Source: Lysinibacillus sphaericus
GTDB taxonomy: Bacteria; Bacillota; Bacilli; Bacillales_A; Planococcaceae
NCBI RefSeq assembly: GCF_001629735.1
Contig: NZ_CP015224.1
Coordinates: 4,628,802-4,692,801 of the forward strand
Direction of reading: 5' to 3'
Length of the DNA: 64,000 nucleotides
The translations under genes were made by a program, and so were the position numbers. Below are positions 52,747 to 61,522 of the stretch, in pieces; position 1 is the first letter of the stretch, and the number at the start of each line of letters is the position of its first letter. Under the pieces are notes generated by a model. That model was not told the DNA's origin and searched no databases. It was given only the letters and a program-made list of their open reading frames with translations.

Positions 52747-52895
52747 CAAGGAAATTTGACACGGATTGTAGAATATATACAGTATTAGGAAATTTGAATT
52801 CGCAAATGCGCTTAAGATAGGAAATTAGCTCATTTATAAAATAATGCCTTTTCGGCTATGATAGAAAGGAAGAGGTAGAAGAAGGAGTTTTTAAT

Positions 52896-55800
52896 ATGAA
52901 CATCAGTAATTTTTCGATTAAAAACCAGTATTTTACTATTGTATTTGTAATTTTATTAGGTGGTGTATCGTTATTAAAAATACCGATTACTTAATACCTG
53001 AGCTAAAGCTAAATCCGCCAATAGGTAGTAGTCACCTCTTATCCGGGAGCCAGTCCAACAGAGGTGAATGAAAGGGTGACGAAGCCTTTAGAGGCAACAC
53101 TAGCCACCCTACCAGGCATTAAGAAACTCTTCACAAGAAGGAAGCAATTAATCGTCCTTGAATTCAATTGGTCCACCAACCTAGAAGATGTCCAGCTTGA
53201 TATTTTACAGAGAATTGATATGACACCACTTCCAATGATGCGGGCAAACCAAGCTTTTTAAAGTTTGATCCATCCCAATTTCCCCATTCATTCATTGCGG
53301 GCAGAAAATGAAAATGAAATTATTAAGAAGGAGAAAAGGAGCTTCGACGGACAGAGGGTGTCGCAAGTGTAAATGTTTCTGGGAAGCTTATAGAGGAAAT
53401 ACAAATAACGTTAGATGAGGTAAAGTTAGTCGAAAAAGGCTTAACACAGGCAGATATTATTCAAATAGTCCAAGCGAACAATGTATCACTTCCTGGTGAC
53501 CCTGTTTTAACTGATGATGGAAAAATGTTAACAACACGTATTGTTAGTACTTTAACATCACCTCAGGATATAGCCGATTTAATTGTTTCCGTGAATCCTT
53601 TAACAGGTGAAGCGTTAACAGTTGGCAACCTCGCCTCTGTTAAAAGGGCAGAACAGCCATCTGTAACGACAACCCGTGCCAATGAGCATGCAGCAGTTCT
53701 TATGTCCGTTTTACAGGAGTCGGGTGCGAATACTGCTGAAGTGTCAAAGGAGTTTCAACAAACCTTAAATGAATTGCTAGAGAAAGAGCAATACAGGGGA
53801 ATTACAGCAGACATATTAGTAGATCAAGGCAACTACGTGGATATTGCCATTAGCAACATAGGCTCTTCCTTAATTTTAGGAGGTCTGTTTGCGATGGTCG
53901 TTCTTTTTGTTTTTTACGCAGTGTGAAGAGCCCTATCATTATTGGTATTGCCATCCCCTATTCGGTTATTGTGACATTTGTATTAATGTTTTTGGCTGAT
54001 TTTTCACTCAATATTATGACATTAGGTGCTCTAGCATTGGGTATTGGCATGCTAGTGGATAATGCAATCGTGTTATTGAAAATATTGAAAGACACTTAGG
54101 GTTAGGAAAAGATCCTATTACAGCAGCGCAGGAAGGGACAAGGGAAGTTGCTCTTGCGATTACTGCTTCAACACTAACAACAATCGCTGTCTTTATTCCT
54201 GTTATGTTCATCGAAGGACTGATTGGACAAATTTTTACAGAATTTGCTCTCACTATTTCATTTAGTTTAATTGCCTCTTTAGTAGTTGCCCTTACAGTAG
54301 TACCGATGCTAGCGAGTCGGCTATTAAAAATGAAAAGTATTAACTTTTATGAGCAGCGTAGTAAATCTCTATTTTATAGGCAGTACAAATCGTCTATTGT
54401 GTGGGTTCTGCAGCATCGCATGCTCCTACTAATTTTCACGGTAGTTTGCTTTGGCCTATCATTATTTGGATTGACTAGAATAGGTACTGAATTTTTACCA
54501 CCTACCGATGAAGGTTTTACAACTATTAGCGTCAATCTTGAAAAGGGTGTAGCTGTATCGAAAACTGAACAGGTAGTCAGAAAGATTGAGGAACGTTTAA
54601 AGCAGGAAAAAGATGTGGATGTTTATGTTAGTTTAATCGGCGGTACACAACAATCACAATCACGTGGACAAACTAGCCCGAACCAAGCAGAGATGTATGT
54701 AAAGCTTGTGCCTTTAGCAGAAAGAGAACGTTCAATTTTTGAATTTGTTGAAGAGCTAGAGCAAGACTTACTGGGAGAGCTAGAGGAGAAGACTGAACTG
54801 ACATTTAACGTATCGACAGCAACTGGCTCATCACCGCATACTTTAACGTTTCGATTAACCGACTCTGATGAACAAAGGCTCCAAGAGGCAGTCAATAAAG
54901 TACAACAAGACCTGCAAGCAATTGAGAGGTGACGAAAGTTTCCACAGATTTAGATAATACTGTTCAAGAAATTCAAATTGAAGTAAACCGAGAAAAGGCA
55001 AAAGACTATGGTTTCATACCCGCGCAAATTGCACAGTCTGTCAATCAAATGACAAGAGGACAATTAACCTCCCAATTAATTGCAGAGGATGGTGCTGTAT
55101 TACCTGTCTACACAGGTTTCGGTCAGCTCTTCAATGATAGTATAGATTCACTAAAAGCAATGCAACTGCGTTCACCAGCAGGGGTATTTGTGAAATTAGA
55201 GGATGTTGCGACAGTTTCTATAAAAGAGGGACCCGTCTCTATTCGCCGTTCAGATCAGGCGGCAGCAGTGGCATTTTTTGTTGAATATGAAACGAAGGAA
55301 TCTTTAGGGGGAATATCGGCAAAAGTAGATAAAGCAATAAAGAGTGCTCAATTAGCTCCTACTACACAAATCGTATTTAGCGGTGATCGTGAGCTTTATG
55401 ATAGTGCAATCGATGATATGCTATTAGCAGTGATTCTTGCCATTATATTAGTGTATATTGTGATGGCTGCTCAATTTGAATCATTCAAATATCCGTTTGT
55501 CATTATGTTTACGGTTCCATTAATGATCATAGGGGTAGCGGCTGCCATGTTTGCTACAAATACTTTAATTGGTGTGACATCTGTAATAGGAATTTTAGTA
55601 CTTGTAGGGATTGTTGTAAATAATGGTATTGTGCTAGTTGATTATATTAATCAGCAAAAAGCAAATGGTATGTCTGCTTATGAAGCAATTTTACTAGCTA
55701 CTCAGGATCGTCTCCGTCCAATCTTAATGACAGCGTTAACAACTATATTAGGGTTGTTGCCACTTGCACTTGGCATAGGTGAAGGAACAGAGATGAATCA

Positions 55801-55912
55801 ACCGATGGGAATAGCTGTTATTGGAGGACTTGTGACTTCCACGTTACTAACCCTATATATTGTACCGATTGTTTATAGTTTAGTGGATAAAGAAACAAGA
55901 AAGATGCGTTAG
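52896..55912 (+). pseudogene. RND-family efflux transporter (SwrC/AcrB-like), frameshifted as sequenced
   Basis: The full span (about 1005 codons) matches an RND pump. It has an N-terminal helix (FTIVFVILLGGVSLLKIP), a porter domain (SYPGASPTEVNE-like segment near 53040, KGLTQADIIQIVQANN), the central helices with the proton-relay motif GMLVDNAIVVIENIERH (about 54045-54090), FIEGLIGQIFTEFALTISFS, the second half GTEFLPPTDEGF and PSLLVGG-type C-terminal helices (GILVLVGIVVNNGIVLVDYI). At least five single-base breaks are present (about 52995, 53275, 53925, 54070, 54925). The last 660 codons are almost intact. It exports lipopeptides, drugs or lipids in related species. Confidence 0.87.
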
Positions 55913-55932
55913 AATCAAGGGGGGAATGGTAG

Positions 55933-57017
55933 ATGAAAGTTCATTTTTTTACTGGTTTTCCTGGTTTCATTTCAAGTCAATTAATTAGGTCATTGTTCCG
56001 AAACAAACAAACGCAACAGGTTATAGCAATCGTATTGACTGGCGAAACCATTAAGGCCCATCATGAGAAAAATAAAATAGTAAATGAATTTCCTAACTGT
56101 TCGATTCGAATTGTAGAGGGTGATATTACCCTACCGAATCTTGGTGTAGATAATCAAGTAATAGAAGAAATCATACCTCAAATTGAAGTACTTTGGCATT
56201 TAGCAGCTATATATGATTTAGCTGTACCACGTGATATTGCTTGGAAAGTGAATGTTCATGGGACAACAATGGTGAATGAATTTGTGCGTTCTTTACCTAA
56301 TTTAAAACGCTATATGTACTTTAGTACGGCATATGTGGCTGGTACACGTGAGGGGTTACTGCGTGAAAGTGAACTGATCCGACCATTCGCATTTAAAAAT
56401 TATTATGAAGAGACAAAATATGAGGCTGAGCTCCGAGTAGAAGATTTAAAATCAGAAATCCCATTAACAATCATTAGACCTGGCATTGTGAGGGGACATT
56501 CTGAAACCGGTGAAACTATTAAGTTTGATGGACCCTATTTCTTTTTAAATTTAGTAGAACGCTTAAAATGTTTACCTATTATTCCGTATATTGGACAATC
56601 TACGTCTACAATTAATGTAGTACCAGTAGATTATATATTAAATGCCTCGACTTTTTTGGCATCAGAACAAGAGGCTGAAGGCAAGACACTTCATTTAACA
56701 GATCCGAACCCTCATCCTGTACAGGAAGTATATCGTACTATGGTGAAACTAGTGACGAATGCTTATCCGAAGGGGCGTTTACCGTTTGCGTGGGCAAAAC
56801 TATCTCTGCAAATCCCTTTTATTCGGAGAAAGTTAGGGGTGGAACAGGAGACATTAGATTATTTAACATGGAATGCCACATTCGACACGACTGAAGCCCA
56901 GAAAATTTACAAAAAGGTGGAATTACATGTCCTGATTTTATTCAAACGATGCCGAAAATGATTGATTTTTATTTAGCACATAAAGAAGATACGAGCTACC
57001 AGATACAAATTAAGTAA
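55933..57017 (+). CDS. NAD(P)-dependent SDR / male-sterility-type reductase-like protein
   Basis: This is an extended SDR of about 360 residues. It starts VHFFTGFPGFISSQLIRSL (nucleotide loop with unusual Gly spacing), followed by VEGDITLPNLG, VLWHLAAIYDLAV, YFSTAYVAGT, the catalytic YYEETKYEAE (YxxxK) and IIRPGIVRGHSETGETIKFDG, the pattern of thioester-reductase/NAD-binding-4 proteins. The frame shifts at about 56915 so the annotated end at 56961 is artefactual; the true tail (GITCPDFIQTMPKMIDFYL) runs to 57017. It lies 20 bases after the RND gene and may be in its operon. Substrate unknown. Confidence 0.8.
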
Positions 57018-57040
57018 TGAAAAAAACCATTTAGATATTT

Positions 57041-57069
57041 TTGTCAGCTGTAAATGATAGTGCTATAAT
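57041..57069 (+). promoter_or_regulatory. SigA promoter of the TerC gene
   Basis: TTGTCA, exactly 17 bases, TATAAT, about 30 bases before the riboswitch core. Confidence 0.75.
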
Positions 57070-57098
57070 ATTTGAAAGAAGATACCTTCGACACTTTG

Positions 57099-57288
57099 TC
57101 AAAGGGGAGTAGCTAACAGGTTTTGCAATTGTACCTGGTTTCACATTCGTCAAGACATGGTTTTACCATCGGATGTGATAGTGAATGGCTCTATACGTAA
57201 AATGATGACTGATGACGTGTAGATTGATGTACCGATAAGGTACTAATTTACTTAGCGAGACCTTTGCCACTTAAGGCAGGGGTTTTTT
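57099..57288 (+). promoter_or_regulatory. yybP-ykoY manganese riboswitch with terminator
   Basis: The two conserved ends of the class are present: TCAAAGGGGAGTAGC at 57099-57113 and GCGAGACCTTTGCC at 57255-57268, enclosing a multi-branched region. The 3' part overlaps an intrinsic terminator (ACCTTTGCC / GGCAGGGGT then T6, 57260-57288). In this class Mn2+ binding stabilises the aptamer and prevents termination, so TerC would be made when manganese is high. It fits its position upstream of a TerC gene, as for B. subtilis yceF/ykoY. Confidence 0.88.
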
Positions 57289-57354
57289 CTTTTGTAACTT
57301 TAGTGGAACAAGTCATTTTGGGGTATTTCGAGCTTAGAGGAGGCACTAGCATAA

Positions 57355-58114
57355 ATGGAAGCAATAAATATTACAATACGGCTGGGTTTTAATTGTCCTA
57401 GTTGTTTTAGAGGGTTTACTAGCGGCTGATAATGCAGTAGTAATGGCTGTAATGGTCAAACATTTACCGCAAGAACAACAAAAAAAAGCGTTATTTTACG
57501 GATTATTTGGTGCTCTGATTTTTCGATTCGCTGCTCTTTTTGTCATTACTGTTTTAGTAAACTATTGGCAAATACAAGCAGTAGGTGCGGCTTATCTGCT
57601 ATTTATGTCGGCGAAAAATATTTATGATTTGCGCAAACATAAAAATGATGAGGAAGAAGATACGAGTGAAAAGGCTGGGAAAAAGGGGTCTGGATTCTGG
57701 TTAACTGTACTCAAAGTAGAAGCAGCAGATATTGCATTTGCTATTGATTCAATGCTGGCAGCAGTGGCTATCGCTGTCACGTTGCCTCATTTAGGGAATT
57801 TTGATATCGGTGGCATCAATGGTGGACAATTTATCGTTATGCTCCTAGGCGGTTTTATCGGGGTTATTATGATGCGTTTTGCTGCCCAATGGTTTGTTAA
57901 AGTATTAAATGATTATCCTTCACTTGAAACAGCAGCATTTTTAATCGTTGGCTGGGTAGGGGTAAAGCTCGTTGTTTTAACATTAGCCCACGAAAAAGTA
58001 GGGATATTACCTGCAGAATTCCCGCATTCCACTGCATGGGAGTTAACATTCTGGATTGTCTTACTAGGCATAGCATTTTTCGGCTATATAGTAGGTGTTC
58101 GAAATAAAAAATAG
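57355..58114 (+). CDS. TerC-family membrane protein (YceF/YkoY-like)
   Basis: This TerC-family membrane protein of about 252 residues has seven predicted helices. Family motifs are VVLEGLLAADNAVVMAVMV with conserved Asp/Asn near the start and VLKVEAADIAFAIDSMLAA (second acidic motif) in the middle, with a charged loop (HKNDEEEDTSEKAGKK) between. The first ~6 codons after ATG 57355 are out of frame: one base is lost near 57373, and the open frame's first ATG is only at 57443, which would remove the first helix. With the Mn2+ riboswitch upstream, a role in manganese export, e.g. loading exoenzymes, is likely. Confidence 0.88.
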
Positions 58115-58150
58115 CTTAGTCAGTAGACAAAAGCCATCGAAAAATTGGAT

Positions 58151-58210
58151 ATGCTCCCTATTAGATAGACAGATTAAAAATAAATTTGTTTATCTAAGGG
58201 GAGCATTTTT
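58151..58210 (+). terminator. Long hairpin: TerC terminator and/or IS left end
   Basis: Outer arms ATGCTCCC / GGGGAGCAT and inner arms TTAGATA / TATCTAA, followed by a T6 run. Hairpins with such GGGAGCAT arms are also seen just before IS3-type transposase genes, and a transposase remnant starts four bases later. Confidence 0.55.
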
Positions 58211-58213
58211 TGG

Positions 58214-58465
58214 ATGAATAAACATCCAATCGAGTTAAAATGACATATCCTTCAATTGTTCGAGGAAGGTCACTTTACTATCTGGCCATTGTACGAAAGG
58301 TTTTCATTACAACCTCAAACTTTATATAGCTGGAAAATGAAATATGAGGCAAATGGACGTGATGAATTACAGGCAGCTACTTCATGTGAAATTTAATCAA
58401 AAGAGTTAAAATGAGCGGCTTTGGAAGACTATATTCAATGGAGAGTTAGATTCAGCGATAAATGA
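58214..58465 (+). mobile_element. IS3-family OrfA (helix-turn-helix transposase subunit) remnant
   Basis: One frame gives MNKHPIELK, a TGA, then ILQLFEEGHFTIWPLYERF, LQPQTLYSWKMKYEANGRDE and, after further stop codons, SKELK and AALEDYI. This is the usual OrfA layout of IS150/IS3 elements with its two helix-turn-helix units. Stops (TGA, TAA, TGA) are in a single frame, i.e. substitutions rather than indels, showing genuine decay. No OrfB (DDE integrase) follows, so the rest of the element is deleted. Confidence 0.7.
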
Positions 58466-58509
58466 CGCTATTTATTTTAAAATCAATATCGCTACCAGAA
58501 ACAATTAAA

Positions 58510-58543
58510 CGGCTTGAGTCCTTAGAATTCAGAGCGCAAGCCG
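58510..58543. terminator. Hairpin between the IS remnant and the small minus-strand gene
   Basis: Stem CGGCTTG / CAAGCCG with a 20-base loop, about 30 bases downstream of the small minus-strand gene; plausible terminator for it. Confidence 0.5.
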
Positions 58544-58572
58544 CTTTATACATTTTTTATTATTTCCACTAT

Positions 58573-58656
58573 CTATATCAAACCAATTAGTAGTACTACT
58601 AATAAGCCTCCAATTGTAAAAATAAAAATACTCCAAGCCTTTAACCACTTATTCAA
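58573..58656 (-). CDS. Tiny single-helix membrane peptide (27 residues)
   Basis: A TTG-started minus-strand frame with an excellent ribosome site (GGAGGTGAAG, 5 bases before the start). The product is MNKWLKAW followed by one hydrophobic helix (SIFIFTIGGLLVVLLIGLI) that runs to the end. A promoter-like TTTCGA-16-TATAAT lies about 40 bases upstream on the same strand and a hairpin follows. The layout resembles the 26-residue peptide at 14715. No family recognised; small stress or toxin-like membrane peptides have this form. Confidence 0.45.
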   Translation of the reverse strand: MNKWLKAWSIFIFTIGGLLVVLLIGLI

Positions 58657-58856
58657 AACTTCACCTCCAAAATGAAAAAAGTATTTCGAATCATCCAATT
58701 ATATTTATTCTTTATCGAGTCGAAAAGTATAGTAATCACTATTCCTCTTTCTTTTTCTTGTATTTTCTATACTATAATCTATCTAGTGGCATCATATGTA
58801 GAGGTGTTAAAGGCCTTGGAAAAAAACTCCAATAACTTTCACACCATTCATACTTG

Positions 58857-59439
58857 ATCTTTATTTCATACATACGATTCCTTCCTTTATACGCTCCAGG
58901 TCATCAAGAAGAGAAAGTTCCTTTTAGATAGTCTATTACCGAAGTGCAGTAAGTTAACTTTAACAACCATAATATTCCGAAACGTATACGAAATGACTGT
59001 GATGATCTTATTTACATTAGCGCAATGTATAGCACTGTACCTTGTGCTTAGTGGAAAAAATAGGAGCGCCGAGGTCAGTTAATATATGACCATAATCAGT
59101 ACAATTGTCTTTGTGAAATAATACGTAAATTTAAAAAACTAATGTATCGAGTACATACGTATCTAACGCTCCATTTACCAATTATTTATACTTAGAAGAA
59201 GCATTTTACATGGAATCTTGCTCAATTCTCTACGACCAATGGAGATTGAATTACGGAATAGCTTATTCCATTCCATGAGATATTTGTTCAGTTGGTACAA
59301 TACTATGTGTAGGCAATCGTTTCCAGTATAATGAACTAAGACTTTCTACTCAAGCGACATGCGAATTTCGATTAGTTGTTACAAAATCACTACGTCTACT
59401 ATGCCATTCTATGTTGTAGTGCTCTGTCATTTACTCTCG
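58857..59439. other. Non-coding or fully decayed stretch
   Basis: Short frames only, with stop codons in all frames and no ribosome sites. It may include the lost 5' part of the KtrB-like gene, but I cannot align it with confidence. Confidence 0.4.
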
Positions 59440-59985
59440 AATCCTTCCATCTTCAAGAATGCCTGCATGAGCGCTTTTCAGCAATGTCCATCTATCTACA
59501 AATCGCTGGGCTTACAACTTATATTACACATTAGTAGCGACAGATATTTTATGAGCTTTCTCATTCAAGTCTTCTCCAAGTCAGTGGGGGAGAATTCAAC
59601 AACTACTTGCCATACCATATATTTTAATACATTTGCAAGAGGAGAGATATCAAGTTTGGCGAAATTCATTTAATTGATGTTTCCGCTCCTTCGTTGTCAT
59701 CTTATTAGCCTTTTTCATGGTTTTAATTGCAACGATTATTTTGCTTATTACAGAGCCACATGCCTCCCTTATTCAAATTATTTTTGAAATCACCTCTGCG
59801 TTCGGTACTTGTGGTATGTCATTAGGAATAACTTCTGATTTATCAGTCATTGGTAAAATTATTATTATTATTTTAATGTTCATTGGTCGAGTCGGCTTAA
59901 TATCCTTCCTTTATACACTTGGCGGTGGGGACGAGGTAAGAAATCGAAATTCCATTATCCAAAGGAACGCGTAATAATCGGATAA
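59440..59985 (+). pseudogene. KtrB/TrkH-type potassium transporter, decayed C-terminal fragment
   Basis: The end of a K+-translocating subunit. From about 59680 the sense is clear: FVVILLAFFMVLIATIILLI, IIFEITSAFGTCGMSLGITS (the last selectivity-type loop), LSVIGKIIIIILMFIGRVG and, after a frame change, KFHYPKERVIIG at the stop. Upstream, weaker matches (MSFLI, SVGENSTTT, FARGEIS) appear in changing frames and correspond to the preceding P-loop and linker. The N-terminal two-thirds is missing, so it cannot function. Confidence 0.7.
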
Positions 59986-60050
59986 CACTTTCAGAACATT
60001 GATATATAAGGATTTGTTGAGGGGTAATCGTGGGATTGCCCCCTTTTTGC
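59980..60050 (+). repeat. Imperfect ~70-bp repeat, copy 1 (contains a terminator)
   Basis: Starts GGATAACACTTTCAGAAC (overlapping the ktrB stop codon) and ends with the hairpin GGGGTAATC / GATTGCCCC plus T5. About 80% identical to the copy at 60781, same strand. Confidence 0.75.
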
Positions 60051-60430
60051 CCCCATAAGGTCATTATCAAAAATCAATTAGAATATGCAAAATACCTAGA
60101 AGGGGCGAAGGCGCTGGTATGTGGAAGTAGAAGCAAAGTCATCAACTGATGTTTTTGAGCCATTGAAGTTTAAAGTAAAGAGTACTCATCAGTGCTTTTA
60201 AATCATTAAAATAGTCAACCAGGCGATCATAAAATGTTCGTATCTGGTCTTTTCTGTTTATTCACTTTGTAAGTCCTTTTCTTTTGTATTAATTAGTTGC
60301 TTTAAACCTTCAAGTCCTATAATCAATTAATATACGTATTAAGGCCAGAGCAGCTTTAAACCTAGATACCTAAAAGTTGTTTCTTCTTCGTATCAAATCT
60401 TCTTTTATTAAAATACTGGCAACCATAAGT
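60051..60430. other. Gap between repeat and small remnant, nothing recognised
   Basis: AT-rich with stop codons in all frames and no ribosome site followed by a frame. A short stretch (about 60117-60200) reads YVEVEAKSSTDVFEPLKF in one frame but has no start or context. Confidence 0.35.
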
Positions 60431-60643
60431 TCATTTAATTTTTATTAATTCGTCAATTGGAATTGATGATGTTGCAGGCGGGGGCGGGAAGACTGCAGAT
60501 CCTTCTATGATTTCATCATCAGTAAATTGCTCAGCAACTAGTAGGAATTCCTTTTTTTAATATCATCCTACAGGTATTTGATGTTCTTTTATTTGTTCAA
60601 ATATACATTTTAATTTCCCACCTTTCCAATACATGAAGGCCAT
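60431..60643 (-). pseudogene. Remnant of an unrecognised small minus-strand gene
   Basis: A minus-strand frame of about 70 codons reads MAFMYWKGGKLKCIFEQIKE, then two stops (TGA, TAA) close together, then KKEFLLVAEQFTDDEIIEG, a proline run FPPPPATSS and IDELIKIK before its stop. The protein-like composition suggests a decayed gene. No ribosome site is visible. I do not recognise the family. Confidence 0.35.
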
Positions 60644-60780
60644 ACAATAAAATTGTATTAATACTAGTAGGTGTTGTCAGTGAAATTAATGACTTCCTGT
60701 CGAAATACGTCAAGACAAATGTAATGACACTATAATACGCCAACTACACTAAATCTGTTAAATGAATTAGAGGTTTTAAA

Positions 60781-60850
60781 GGATAACACCTTCAGAACGT
60801 TGATATATAAGAAACTGTTGAGGGGGAATGTTGATATTGCCCTTTTTTTG
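60781..60850 (+). repeat. Imperfect ~70-bp repeat, copy 2 (contains a terminator)
   Basis: Starts GGATAACACCTTCAGAAC and ends with a hairpin (GGGGGAAT ... ATTGCCC) plus T7; 801 bases downstream of copy 1. No ktrB-like coding sequence precedes this copy. Confidence 0.75.
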
Positions 60851-61115
60851 TCAAAGCCATTAAGTATTAGTGTTCATGTTAGGGAGCTTCATAGCTGCAT
60901 GATTGTGCATTCATATTTAAAGCTGTCATTCGAATCCATCCTCTTATCGGTAGCTGGTAATAGCATAGAAGGGTAAAGGACTTTCTTCTATTATATATAG
61001 AAGAAAGATATAAAATTGTCGAATATTGTCATTACAGATGTCTATACACTAAAAAACCATCTATTAATAAATCATATACTTTTTTTTAAAATCGAAAATT
61101 AACTATTGAAAAGGA

Positions 61116-61331
61116 CTAGGTAGTTCCAATAAAATAAAAAATACATAAAAACACCATACTAATAAATGTGAAATTATTGGCTGATATTCTAAGACGACCA
61201 GATTTTTGGCGTAGAATATAAGGGCTCCATTCGTTACCAAAATGTCTAAATGAGTAAACTGTCACAAAATTTTTGGAAAATTTAAAAATTAATTTCCCGA
61301 GTATGGAAATTTTAATTGGGTATATTTTCAA
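61116..61331 (-). CDS. Possible small hypothetical protein
   Basis: A 71-codon minus-strand frame in a gene-poor stretch: basic, with a middle segment YSFRHFGNEWSPYILRQKSG and a hydrophobic C-terminus (FISMVFLCIFYFIG). The TTG start has only a distant AAAGG-like site. No family recognised; it may be a decayed fragment or chance. Confidence 0.2.
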   Translation of the reverse strand: MKIYPIKISILGKLIFKFSKNFVTVYSFRHFGNEWSPYILRQKSGRLRISANNFTFISMVFLCIFYFIGTT

Positions 61332-61483
61332 CCTATAAATCGTCTACCTTTAAGAAATTTGCCCTAATCATTTTTAGATTCGCTGTGAATACTTGACTAC
61401 TAGATTAAGGATGCAGAAAAGCGATAGGAGCTCTACATTTCCTTTTGAGTGTATCTTTAAGAATTGTTTAAGACAAATAAAAA

Positions 61484-61518
61484 AAGCTAGTCCTGATCGT
61501 TAAATCAGTCTAGCGTTT
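61484..61518 (-). terminator. Intrinsic terminator of the radical SAM gene
   Basis: Stem GCTAG..CTGAT / ATCAG.CTAGC with T-rich tail on the minus strand, directly after the stop codon. Confidence 0.75.
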
Positions 61519-61522
61519 CTTA

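Noticed and set aside
41975..56000. Programmed ribosomal frameshifting as explanation for the split genes
   Set aside because: Breaks occur many times per gene, in both net directions, without conserved slippery site plus downstream structure. Programmed events are usually single per gene.
58672..58857. 61-codon plus-strand frame divergent from the tiny peptide
   Set aside because: No ribosome site (it begins at the complement of the small gene's own site); the hydrophobic residues are a by-product of T-rich sequence.
59359..59673. 104-codon frame as a new protein
   Set aside because: Parts align, across frames, with the KtrB-type sequence that continues downstream, so it is part of that pseudogene rather than a separate gene.
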